Source: Zygnema cylindricum (Eukaryota; Streptophyta; Zygnematophyceae; Zygnematales; Zygnemataceae). Taken from it: DNA of 64,000 nucleotides. Position 1 is the stretch's first letter. Each line of letters starts with the position of its first letter. Positions 54,644 to 64,000 of this stretch are shown here, in pieces. Made by a program: the position numbers and the translations under genes. The stretch spans positions 322,802 through 386,801 of the forward strand of contig JBBHKE010000967.1 of assembly GCA_037447655.1 (NCBI GenBank), in the 5' to 3' direction. The notes beneath the pieces are model-generated. The model saw nothing but the letters and a program-made list of their open reading frames with translations, made no database searches and was not told where the DNA came from.

Positions 54644-55151
54644 CATAGTTGTTCAAATCGCGCGATTTTTCCCTTTTTTCCAATTGAAACGTATAATTTG
54701 TGACTTTTAAAAAAATCGTAAAAAAATGTGTACTGTAAACTGAAACTGAAAATTTACGGAACCTGTAAACAAATTATTGTAACAGTACATTTTCTTACGG
54801 ATATGTACGGAATAAAACGGGAAATATGCGTCGTACTCATTGGTACTTTCTGTTTAGTGAACTGAACAGAAATACCACAGAAGTTGTACGTTATATAATC
54901 GAAAATGTACGGACATTTTCGAAAAGAGACGTTGAACGTCACAATAATTTCGCGCGTTCAGTTTGAAATTTGTACAGGCGTCTTCTTTATTTTTTTTTGA
55001 AAGAAGACGACATGGAACATTGAAAATGAAACCGCAAGGAAGCCGCTTCCCCATATCCTACTCTCCTCCCTCCCAATCTTTTTACTATCCTCGCCTCCAG
55101 ACTTCGACAAAAGCAATCATGCCCAAAAATTGAGGAGAGGAGTGGGAGCAC

Positions 55152-57084
55152 GTGAAGGCTGCAGACGGTGGAATTCTTCCGGCCAACCAATTATGCATCT
55201 GTATTTATTGCAACTTCGAATATAACGCCCAAGCGCCGACGATCAGAAATCATGTCCTTGGAAACGTAAGAAATGCAGGGATTAGAGCCTGCACAATGTG
55301 CCCATATGAGGTGAAGGAGGAGTTTAGTGCACCGAAAACCCAAAAATCTGCAACTTCCTCTCAAAAACATGTAATTTCCGACTTGGATGATCTCACCACC
55401 AATTTTCCATCGATTCCAAGTCCCAAAGTAAGAGGGGTGCAAACTAGAATACAAAATGCTTTTAATAGGTGTAACAAAAAAGAGGTCGATTTAGCATGGG
55501 CCACAGCTATCTTCGTCAATGGATTGCCATTCCGACATTTACAGGATCCATATTTCAAGGCAGCGCTGAATAAGATTGGTGTTCTAGGAGGATCTTACAA
55601 GTTACCAATCCGTAGTGCAATGAGAAATCGTCTCATCTTAGAGACCAAGGCGAAGGTGAAGAAAGTTTTAGCAAGTTACGAGGAAACTATTTCTCTCACA
55701 GGTGCCACGATCACGTCAGACGGGTGGACAGCAACCACGATAAACCTCTCCTAAATATTATAGCTGTCACCCCGAAAGGTGACATGTTTTTGACAGCGGA
55801 AGACACCAGTGGGCATATTAAGGACGCCGAATTCATATGTCAGGTGTTGGAGAAGGGAGTGCTTGCTATAGGGGTGGAGAATGTGGTGCAGGTTATTACC
55901 GATTCTGCCCCAATGAACAAGGCTACAACATCGTTGCTCGCGACAAAGTACCCTTCTATCACGTGGACGTCATGCGCTGCGCACATTCTCGACCTGCTGT
56001 TGGAAGATTGGAGTAGGTTGTCATTTATGTCTAAACGTATCCGAGAGGCGAAAGAAATTATAAAATTCATCACTAATCATAGCATGAGTGTAGCCATATT
56101 CAATCAAATTTCTGAACTTCGGCTTCTAAAACCTGGAGAGACTAGGTTTGCAACTAATTTTATTATGCACCAAAGGTTATTAGATGTGAAAGAGAGTTTG
56201 GATCGTTTAATGTTTGATAACAAATTCAAGGAATGGGTTGGGAACCTATGTACAGGATAGAGGGGGCTAAGGTCAGGGGCCACATTTTAAGCACGAAGTT
56301 TTGGGTTAGAGTGAGTGAAGCCGTGTCAATTTCATAACCGGTGGTAAGGTTGATGAGGGAATGCGACAAAGGTGGCCCGGATGTGGGGAAGGTTTACCAC
56401 GGTTTTTACGCGATTGGACAGTTTTTGGACAATTTAGCTTGCGCTGGAAGAGGTAATATTCAGGAGGGCATGCAGACTTTGGAAGAGTTGAAGACGGCTT
56501 GGGTGGCGAGGTGGAAGATGGCGTGCAGCCCGATTTATGCGGCCGGTTTGGTACTCGATCCGGAGTATCAGAATCTTGCATATGGGCAACGTGCTAACTC
56601 GACAGTTATGGACGGTTTTGAGACAATGTTGGAGAGGATGCTTCCAAATGTGGTGGAGATAGAAGAAGCCCACATGCAGTTATCAAAATATAGACTTTTT
56701 GAGGGAGTTTTTGGTAGGGAAATGACAAAATTTTGTGCAAAGAAAATGCCGGCGTGGAAGTGGTGGCAAGACTTTGGCCATGCCACTCCTATCTTGCAGA
56801 ATGTTGCAACAAAAATACTTGCGCAATGCTCAGCTGCAAGCTCCTGTGAGCATAATTGGTCAACATATGACCATATACACTCAAAAAAAAGAAATAGATT
56901 AACGGCTAAATGGGCTAATGATCTGGTATGGGTTTTCACTAATCTCAGACTGTTAAAGAAAACTAAGGATGTTAGCTATGAAGAGAGCATGGTGGCATGG
57001 GAAGAAGAGGAAGGGGAAGTAGAGGAAGAGGGTTCGCATGAAAACATCATGGACGTTGATGTAGGGGAAGAGGATTTAGAGTAG
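55152..57084 (+). pseudogene. hAT transposase, two frameshifts and one stop
   Basis: The N-terminal part (55152-55754) has a BED-like zinc finger (LCICIYCNFEYN ... IRNHVLGNVR ... ACTMCP). Around 55724 the frame shifts within the DGWT region, a hallmark at the start of the DUF659/RNase H-like catalytic domain. The next part (55724-56260) has VQVITDSAPMNKATTSLLA and ITWTSCAAHILDLLLEDW. A second shift near 56253 and an in-frame stop at about 56335 precede the C-terminal part (56341-57084). That part holds the hAT dimerisation motif (CSAASSCEHNWSTYDHIHSK, KRNRLTAKWANDLVWVFTNL) and ends in an acidic tail. Together about 640 codons, a usual length. The lesions make it non-functional as read. Confidence 0.85.
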
Positions 57085-57314
57085 AGATAGACGAAAAATA
57101 TGTATTTTTTTTTAATTAATGTGAATGATCTTTTTTAAATATCTTGTTTTTCTATGTTGTGCAAATTGCTGAATGTGAAAAATGTCATTTGTTCTTGGTA
57201 TGTATTTTTTTTTTGGAGTAATGCGCTGTCTGCGAGATAGAGAAAGAAGGCAGACAGAAGGCGGCCAGCCATGTCTGACAGTGGCCGATGAAATGTCATA
57301 AAATTATATATTCG

Positions 57315-57385
57315 TGGCATCCGAACCTGGGTTCGTCAAGTGCGTAGCTTACCCTTAGGTGAACGATTGGACTACCAGTTGGTGA
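57315..57385 (-). repeat. tRNA-like sequence inside the hAT element
   Basis: On the minus strand TAGTCCAATCG fits the pol III A-box pattern, and GGTTCGGATGCC about 40 bp later fits a B-box. A full cloverleaf is not evident. It may be a SINE head or a decayed tRNA gene carried by the hAT element. Confidence 0.3.
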
Positions 57386-57638
57386 AAAAGTTCCGATACT
57401 AACAAATAGTGTGATAAAAATATAAAGAGTTTACTGTTTTACCGCTCATTTAACGCGAAAAACTTGCAAACTGCTTTATTTGTAATAGTTTTTTGTTTTT
57501 TTATGTACGGAATAGTACGGAAGGAAATTCATTAACGATTTTTTGCGATTTGATCAAAAGGTTTAATGCGTTTGTTACGTATAATTCGTCGCGTACGGTA
57601 CGTTCGCACTAATCGCCGTGAACAACTATGTTTTAAAG

Positions 57639-58279
57639 CATAGTTCAAAAGTAGGTGAAAGTAGGCCCATACAGTATGCCTATTGTATGCAAAACATACA
57701 ATATGCCCTTAAGACCCATATTGTATTGGTCGAAAAATGAAAAAAAAGGTTAAGAGGGTTGAGTTGCACATCGATCGATAGAGAATTAAACGGCATGTCT
57801 AAATTTTGAAAAAAAATCGGATAAAAAATATTTTTTCTGTGAATTTTGAGGTGTTTTTTATTTCAACCGTCAGATTTAGACGATCGACGGTCGCTGATCA
57901 AAGTTGCGATCTTAAGAAGATCACATGAAAAGCCCATAACACAACTTACGATAGGACAATTTGTCATATTAGCGTCTGCAATTTTGAAGGCCACACTAAA
58001 TAAAGCCTCAAATTGACCAACCAGGTTGCCCGTCCGCGTTTTTTTTTTTTTTTTTCCGGGGTTTTTTTCCGGCGGAATGTCATCCTACGCCGCGTCAGTT
58101 CGCTAAAAAATTTCGTCAGGTGGCGTGCGCTGTACTATGATCATATGTCATATTCGTACGATCGTACAAGAGTGTCCACAACTCACACCCATACAATATG
58201 CCTACTCTACGCGAGTTTAGTGCCAAGTTTTGTGCGCCTACCAAAGGCCTACCATAAAAACGCCTACTTTTGAACTATG
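57639..58279. mobile_element. 641-bp hAT-type MITE directly abutting the hAT element
   Basis: The left end CATAGTTCAAAAGTAGGTG and the right end CGCCTACTTTTGAACTATG are 19-bp inverted repeats with one mismatch. TTTTAAAG flanks both sides (57631-57638, 58280-58287). Subterminal CCCATACARTATGCCTA words are repeated in inverse or direct form near both ends (about 57667-57690, 58189-58205). There is no coding capacity. It shares the CATAGTT start with the neighbouring hAT. Confidence 0.85.
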
Positions 58280-58287
58280 TTTTAAAG

Positions 58288-58384
58288 TTTTAATCTCGTA
58301 CTTTACACAACAAGATATAATACGAAAGGTGAACCTTTTAAAGTTTTAAGCTCGTACTTTACGCAACAAGATACAATGCGAATG
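58288..58384. repeat. Tandem 56-bp units right of the hAT insertions
   Basis: A full unit at 58288-58343 and a truncated one at 58344-58384 repeat the sequence seen at 54588-54643. They lie just upstream of the host gene, so they may form part of its upstream region. Confidence 0.6.
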
Positions 58385-58489
58385 TTCTAGATGAAATGGA
58401 TCTCTCCTTTTCGTCTGATTTTGACTTTTTCCCGCGACTTTCCAATTTCTGTACAAAATTTTATTTTTGTAATCTGTCGCCTCTCTAGA

Positions 58490-59794
58490 ATGTCAAAGTT
58501 TTCAGCCATGGTTTTTCTTCGGCCTCTCATAACATTCTTTCTTTTGCAGCTTCTGCTTCTTCCCGTTTTTTCTGAAGGTATGTGCAATTTAGCATATATG
58601 ATGAATTCAAATGGTGGAGAGTTTCACAGACCTAAAATTCTGGCAACGAAACTTATTCTAGCTTAGAAAGTATCTGTCTCTGTATTCTTCCTTTGTTTTA
58701 AAGGAACTGTAAGGAAATCGTTACAAGAATACTTCCTTTTGACGCGAATTATTTTTTAGACTCTTGACAATTGTTGCATGTGTTTGCTATGGCGGTACAG
58801 ATGACCTTCCTAACTTCAATAAGATGAGAGTCAAGGAGCTAAAGGTACATATGTATTTTCAATTTCTATGTATTTTCTGGAGATTTTTGTTCCTAGTTGA
58901 TGAAAATGAATTTACAGACCATTGTTGGTTTTCTTTTAGGAGACGGATATTTCATTCTTTCAGTCTTGTTCTCAAATGATCGTACAAGGAGTGAGGCTTG
59001 AAGAGCTGTCTCTCTCCTTTTCATTCTGTATCATAAAAGGCATGGAAACGCTATGTGGTTGCCTCATACTATACGAATTTTATAACCGAAAAACCTGTAT
59101 AATGTGTGTATAATGCGGATAACTAGATATAGAATTTCCGCTCATTTTCGCACTTTTTATCTATCAATCAGAAATAGGTCTTTCCATGCTGGAACGCTCC
59201 ACATGACATACTATTGTTTGTAAACTATAACTGATCGGGTCCGTATAACAGGCATGATCCATTGCACACAACAGAACTGATGGCATTTTGGCGTCCCGCA
59301 CATTGCAAATGTCCCATTGTCTATCCTGACATAAAACTGATCAACTGCTTAATCCTTGTATAGTTAGTGATTTTTTTTTGGCTGACACAAAAATTATCAG
59401 TTGTAGTTTTGTTGTCATCATTTTTTGCTCAGCTGATGTTTATACTAACGCTGATGTGGCTCCTTACCTTTGCAGAAACTGCTGGATGAGAGAGGCGTGG
59501 ACTGTCCAGCATGTGTGGTAAGTTTCCTGTTTACTATTATTGGCAAGGATGGGAGATCAATTGGTGTTCACAAATTGCTCTAGTTGTATCATTGTACCAT
59601 ACCGTTACCATTGTTCCTTTGCATCATGCATCCTATGCAAACGTTGCGCATTATACAGCTCAATGCACTCTTGTTGTTCTGAATTTGCTCAGCGCCATAC
59701 TGTTAATGGGAGAAGGGAATGTCAACATCTGTCAACATTATTAGTTAATAATACAATTGGTTTTTCTTTATCTTCTATTGTATATCTATATCTA

Positions 59795-59827
<33 letters not shown>

Positions 59828-59833
59828 CATATG

Positions 59834-59870
<37 letters not shown>

Positions 59871-59871
59871 T

Positions 59872-59907
<36 letters not shown>

Positions 59908-60012
59908 ATAAAGTAATAATAATAATGCACACACATATGTATTACATGTATGTATATATATATATATATATCACATATATATATATACATATATATATAT
60001 TACATATTATAC

Positions 60013-60044
<32 letters not shown>

Positions 60045-63000
60045 TTTTTTAAATGCATGAAAGCTTTGCAGGAATGGTGTTCATCATGTTATATTTTCTA
60101 TATTGAGATAAGTTGTAATGAATGGTGCAAGTTTCAAGGGTTGGCCTTTTTCACGAGTTTTATTTTTTTTAAGTGGCCTAAAAGTGTCAAACTACTTGTA
60201 ATTTAGAGGTCTTATTTTTCTGAAATTGGTGTGCGCTATAGTGTAGGCAGTTTTTGGGCTATTTCTTCACTTTTAATTTCCATACTGCAAGATTTGGGCA
60301 ATGATTTTGTTTGTACACCTCATCAAAGTATCAGAAATCTTTGAAATGGCTGGTAATTTTTATGGTTACACTGTTCTAAACAATAAAGTCATTGCTGCTT
60401 TAAGTGTTGTAGTGTCTATGTGAACTATGGATAAGGTTAATGGTTGATTTGTCAGAGAGTCACACTGCATATTTCTATTTCTGACTTCTTCATGGTTCCA
60501 TCGTTACGTTTCAATGTATAGAATGTAGATTGTCCAAGGAACAACTGGGAATGTAGAGTTCTTATTCTTTCGGCTGGTTGACGTCACTGTCATTGCTATT
60601 AGAGTTAGCGAATTATTATCGTTAATACTTGATTATAATTATTGACGCAAAATTACGCTTTGCCACTTGTTGGGCCTTTTAACTCATTAGTATTATGGAC
60701 ACTATTTTATGAATTAGGATCAAAAAGACACTCGAATTAGAGTAATTTACTCTAAGTATCTTTGGGCAGTGAAGTGTACAGTTTTAGAGAGGATATTGCA
60801 GACTAAGAGCTGTGCATTCATATTGGGCAACTTCTTCATATCCGTCGGAACAGATGACTGCCAGAAGGCTAAAGCTTGTAGTCGACTTATAGTGTTTACT
60901 CTAGTTAAATTTGCTATTTGTTGTTGTCTAAACTATTTATTTGTGTGTCATCTTATCACCCTCATGATTTGTGGCATATCGTTCACAAATATCGCTTGAG
61001 GGCATAAGAAAACATCAAAGAACAGATAAAATGTAAGAATTGCTGCTATATGTAATTCGATCTAATCCCTACACCATGATTTTTTTCTAGAGTTAATAAC
61101 ACTCACTTGGTGTCCCCATTTTTTTGTTTTTTTTTTTAAATAGCTAACTGCATAAGTGGCCAGAAGTCTTCCCCGTCAGCCTCACGTAAATCATAATCAT
61201 TAATACGAGTATTGGCGCGATAATTTCTTTATCTAGTAGCAATACATGGTGTTATTATTAGACAACTTGGGAGAAGTAGAGGGATCTAGAATATACATTA
61301 GCCTCAAGCGAACACCTTATGAGTTAGGCATACAAATTCTTAGATAGGTGACAAATGTTAAGCGCAAGAGGATAAAACATTCAAAAAACCAAAGACCTTC
61401 TGACTTTCTTGAGTGTCATGAACTTAAGGGACTTTCCTGGTATTTGTTACTACATGTTGGCAAGGTCCCTGGCATGCATTCGAGGTAACTTCATAGATTG
61501 AGGAATGTAGAAGCGGTCATATTATTTTAATTCATGTGTAGATTTTACTACACAGCATCTCTTTCAAGCCATTTGACAAAGTAATACTATATTATTTCAG
61601 AAATCGTTAGCAACTCTTAAAGTCAAACCTTACAAATTGAGATTGTTGAAGTTATTTTTCTCGTTTTGGTGTCAATATATATGGTAGTTCCGTCATTTTT
61701 TCTGTCATTATTCTCCCGCTTGAACAAAGTAACTGCAAATTCTCGCTTGCAACAGTTGCAACTTGGACCTTGATAACGATATGTTTAACTATGTTCTGTG
61801 GTGTTTTCTTTTGATGTTTCAGGAGAAGGAACATTTGGTATCCCGTATTAAAGAGACGTACCATCAACCTGTCCTTTCTGAGGACGAGCTTTTGAAGCGT
61901 GAAGAGGCCACGACCAAGACAGCTGGAAAGCAGACAAGCTCCGATGGAAACTCGGAAGATCCAAGAAAGAAAAAGTACGACGATGCCGACATGCAGAAGC
62001 TCATGGGTACGATTTCCTCTTTTTGTCTCCCAATTTCCCCCGTTTAAGTTTTCTTGTTTTCAAATGGAATGTTACCCAAATGTACGAGGTACCTTGTTAT
62101 CGTTTGAGTCTTAAGCCAGTTGCTGCAATGTCGAATAGAGAGTTTTCAAGTTTTTGTCTCTCAGAAAGCTTTCTCTCTAAAGCCTAAATGTATTGCTTTT
62201 AAAAAGAGAAAGCCTGTATATAACAAAACAATTCCGTGGTTGCAGTGAGATGTGCCTCTCTACTGTGGGTGAAGGAGATAAAAAATAACATCATGTAGTT
62301 ATCATGTAGCTTTGCAAACTAGTTTACATCAGCTTCACTTCCTTTTCCTTTTTTTTTTTTTTTCAAATTGGCTTGCTTAGCTCAAGGTTTCAATCCAATG
62401 TAGAAGGGTTAACCAAAACAATACCAGGTTTTCTCAGAATGGCGGGGGAAGGGGCGTGACATAGAAGATTGCTTCTTGGAGAGTTATGCAGAGACAGAGG
62501 TCTCAAGTAAAGTTATTATGAAAGATAGATGGTATAGCTTGAGACACTTCTTTCCGGGAAGGGGGCGATGAAGGGCATAATGGTGGGACTGGTAACCCTA
62601 ATTTGTATTTGGACAATTTTTTGTGTTTGCAGATGAACTGAAAAAGAGTGGGGCAGGCTTTGAAAACTTTAAGGTGCATTTCCTCTTCCTTTTATTTTTC
62701 ACTCCTTTCCTTTGTTTCATTTCTCATGTATTCGGATAGGATTGCTTTGTTTTTTTTGTCAATTTCCTGCCCTTGTATCGGATCTTATGCAATATTGAAA
62801 TGCTAAATTTTGTCTTTTAAGACAATTATTTTCAGTGAATAGTGCTCGGATGTTGCTGGACTCAACAATTTATTATAAGTGTGAGAAAGAGTAAACTCAT
62901 TATTAATGTGAGAAAGAGTTAACTCATTATTAGTGTGAGAAAGAGTAGAAAGTAACTCGTTATTGTTTGAGAAAGAAAAAAAAAGTAAATCATTAGTGTT

Positions 63001-63201
63001 TGAGGAAGAATAAAAAGTTATTAATCCGTGTGAGAAGGAATAAAAAAAAAGAATAAAAGAAGTGAAGAGTAACTTTGGTTGTGAATGGGTGTGCAGATGT
63101 ACACTCCCGATGACTTGAAAAATTACGATCTGAAGGACTTTGAAAAGGGCGGTTATTCAAAAGATTTTAAAAAGGGTGCTCGCGCAAAAGAGGAACTGTA
63201 G
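58490..63201 (+). CDS. Small ER-luminal protein, MANF/ARMET C-domain (SAP)-like, six exons
   Basis: Spliced model, all introns GT-AG: exons 58490-58577, 58801-58844, 59476-59517, 61823-62006, 62633-62673 and 63097-63201, giving 504 nt, 167 residues plus stop. Residues 1-29 form a hydrophobic signal peptide ([19 protein letters not shown]). Residues 30-80 carry [17 protein letters not shown] and a CPAC (CXXC) motif, then [13 protein letters not shown]. This resembles the C-terminal SAP-like domain of MANF/ARMET (KELK-KIL-D, CXXC), a family of ER stress proteins; animal MANF has an extra saposin-like N-domain that is absent here. A charged middle follows. The C-terminus KEEL resembles KDEL/HDEL retrieval signals, so residence in the ER lumen is likely. 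The first ATG in frame after an upstream longer frame (58391) was chosen because it gives a normal signal peptide. Exact function is unknown. Confidence 0.8.
59781..60046. repeat. (TA)n / TATG-rich microsatellite in intron 3
   Basis: About 265 bp of alternating TA with scattered TG, CA and AATAAT interruptions. It lies in the 2.3-kb third intron and produces long artificial Ile/Tyr reading frames. Confidence 0.9.
60585..60760. repeat. Possible MITE family B remnant in intron 3
   Basis: GTCATTGCTATTAGAGTTAGCGAATTATTATCGTTAA on the left and AATTAGAGTAATTTACTCTA on the right resemble the family B termini (GCTATTAGCGTTA, TTTACTCTAATT). The match is partial. Confidence 0.3.
62870..63060. repeat. 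Degenerate tandem repeat in intron 5
   Basis: Six or so diverged units of about 30 bp, GTGTGAGAAAGAGTWAACTCATTATTA, lie just before exon 6. Confidence 0.6.
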
Positions 63202-63379
63202 TAATTTTCTTCGGTAGTATGAAAATGTATCACAACTTTAGTTGTGTAATCGAAAACCCTAAAAACCCTTCAAAACCCTAAAAAAAGTAATTGTGTAGAT
63301 GCTAACCCGTTAGCAATGTAGACTTCTGCCTTTTTTTCTAGTTGTCATAAAATGTAATGTTTTTTTTTTTTTGTCTTTG

Positions 63380-63610
63380 TACCTTTTCACCAATCTCCGT
63401 CTGTGTGTGACACGTGTCTTTTCATTTTACCTTCCATTTTCGCCCAAAAAAAAAAGTTTTCACGTTACCTTCCATACTTGGCAAAAATATAAGTTTTTAT
63501 TTGACCTTTCGTTTTTCCGAAAAGCTGAAGTTTTCACGTTTATCTTCCATTCTAAGAAAAAAACAAAGTTATGTTGTCAAGTTACTTACCACTTTTGCTT
63601 AAAATTTCGG
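63380..63610. repeat. Degenerate repeats downstream of the host gene
   Basis: Three or four units contain GTTTTCACGTTTACCTTCCAT-like blocks (about 63417, 63457, 63531) followed by A-rich stretches. No gene is visible from 63202 to the end. A CCCTAAAAACCC-type tract lies at 63256-63282 and may be in the 3' UTR or beyond. Confidence 0.5.
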
Positions 63611-64000
63611 TAATCGCTTTTCTAAACTGTGATTTTGTCACGAAGGCGAGTCCTATTTTTTTTTTTTTTGTGGTCACGGATTGTGGTTTGTGGACTTGAT
63701 GTTTTCTTTCCACATATTATTTTTTCGATACGGTCTCTCCTCTCCTGAGAACTAGGGAACATGGGAAGTCTAGGATTTGTAAATACCTTTTGAAATGCGC
63801 AAGCATAAAAGAAAATGTTTATAAAGAAAAAATTGTAAACATCGAGTCTAAAACGGTTCCGGAAAAGGCTTATGGAATTGAAGAGGGTGGATGTCAGGGT
63901 TACATTACCCATCACTATTAGGGTTAAGCATTTTTTGTGAACTCAAACGTATTATTTTTGCAGTACGGGTATTTCTGATTTTCGATTTTCTGTTTATAAT
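63611..64000. other. Non-coding end of window
   Basis: Nothing recognisable. There is a poly-T run at about 63656-63669 and a short frame on the minus strand without family resemblance. Confidence 0.5.

Larger units (their letters stand above)
54644..57630 (+). mobile_element. hAT transposon with terminal inverted repeats and 8-bp TSD
   Basis: The left end CATAGTTGTTCAAATCGCG and the right end ...CGTGAACAACTATG are inverted repeats (12 bp perfect: CATAGTTGTTCA). TTTTAAAG flanks it on both sides (54636-54643, 57631-57638), the 8-bp duplication diagnostic of hAT. The 2,987-bp element encodes a broken hAT transposase, so it can only have moved with transposase from elsewhere, or decayed after inserting. 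Confidence 0.9.

Noticed and set aside
57315-57385. Functional tRNA gene
   Set aside because: A- and B-box-like words are present but I could not pair an acceptor stem or a plausible anticodon arm.
58391-58489. Longer N-terminus for the ER-protein gene, starting at 58391
   Set aside because: It would bury the hydrophobic signal peptide after about 33 residues; the ATG at 58490 gives a normal signal peptide.
59757-60206. 149-residue frame rich in Ile and Tyr
   Set aside because: It is the translation of a (TA)n microsatellite within intron 3 of the host gene.

Overview
The window looks like repeat-dominated nuclear DNA of a plant (streptophyte-type). It has GT-AG introns, many Ty1/copia LTR retrotransposons, a hAT DNA transposon, MITE-like elements and CCCTAAA-like tracts. 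No species can be named from the sequence. Most of it is transposon wreckage. The only clear host gene lies at the right end.

Layout. 1-5.4 kb is non-coding, with two kinds of short inverted-repeat element and a degenerate tandem array. 5.4-49.3 kb is a pile of nested copia elements. I sort them by sequence into family 1 (copies 1a 5.4-7.8 kb +, 1b 8.4-15.05 kb +, 1c 36.2-41.46 kb -, 1d split between 26.36-26.91 and 34.26-35.6 kb +), family 2 (41.5-48.4 kb -), family 3 (26.9-34.26 kb +), family 4 (15.06-20.96 kb -), family 5 (20.96-26.36 kb -) and family 6 (solo LTRs 10.6-11.8 kb and 27.5-28.8 kb). Several insertions can be ordered because target-site duplications (TSDs) survive: family 3 sits in copy 1d between two TTGAT copies, and a family 6 solo LTR sits inside the family 3 5' LTR between two CTATA copies. 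49.3-54.6 kb is non-coding with tandem repeats and MITEs. 54.6-58.3 kb holds a 2,987-bp hAT element followed directly by a 641-bp hAT-type MITE; three copies of TTTTAAAG separate and flank them. 58.49-63.20 kb is a six-exon gene for a small ER-luminal protein with a MANF/ARMET-C-like (SAP-type) motif and a KEEL terminus.

The most interesting signal is in families 1-4. Their primer-binding site is not the usual complement of a tRNA 3' end. It is GGTTATGGGCC(CACC), the complement of the anticodon arm of initiator tRNA-Met, as in the half-tRNA priming described for Drosophila copia. In the same elements the gag reading frame begins inside the LTR and runs through the primer-binding site, which is read as Val-Met-Gly. 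Family 5 in the same window uses an ordinary site resembling the complement of the tRNA-iMet 3' end. Every retroelement and transposase coding region seen here is broken by stops, frameshifts or insertions, so none looks autonomous.
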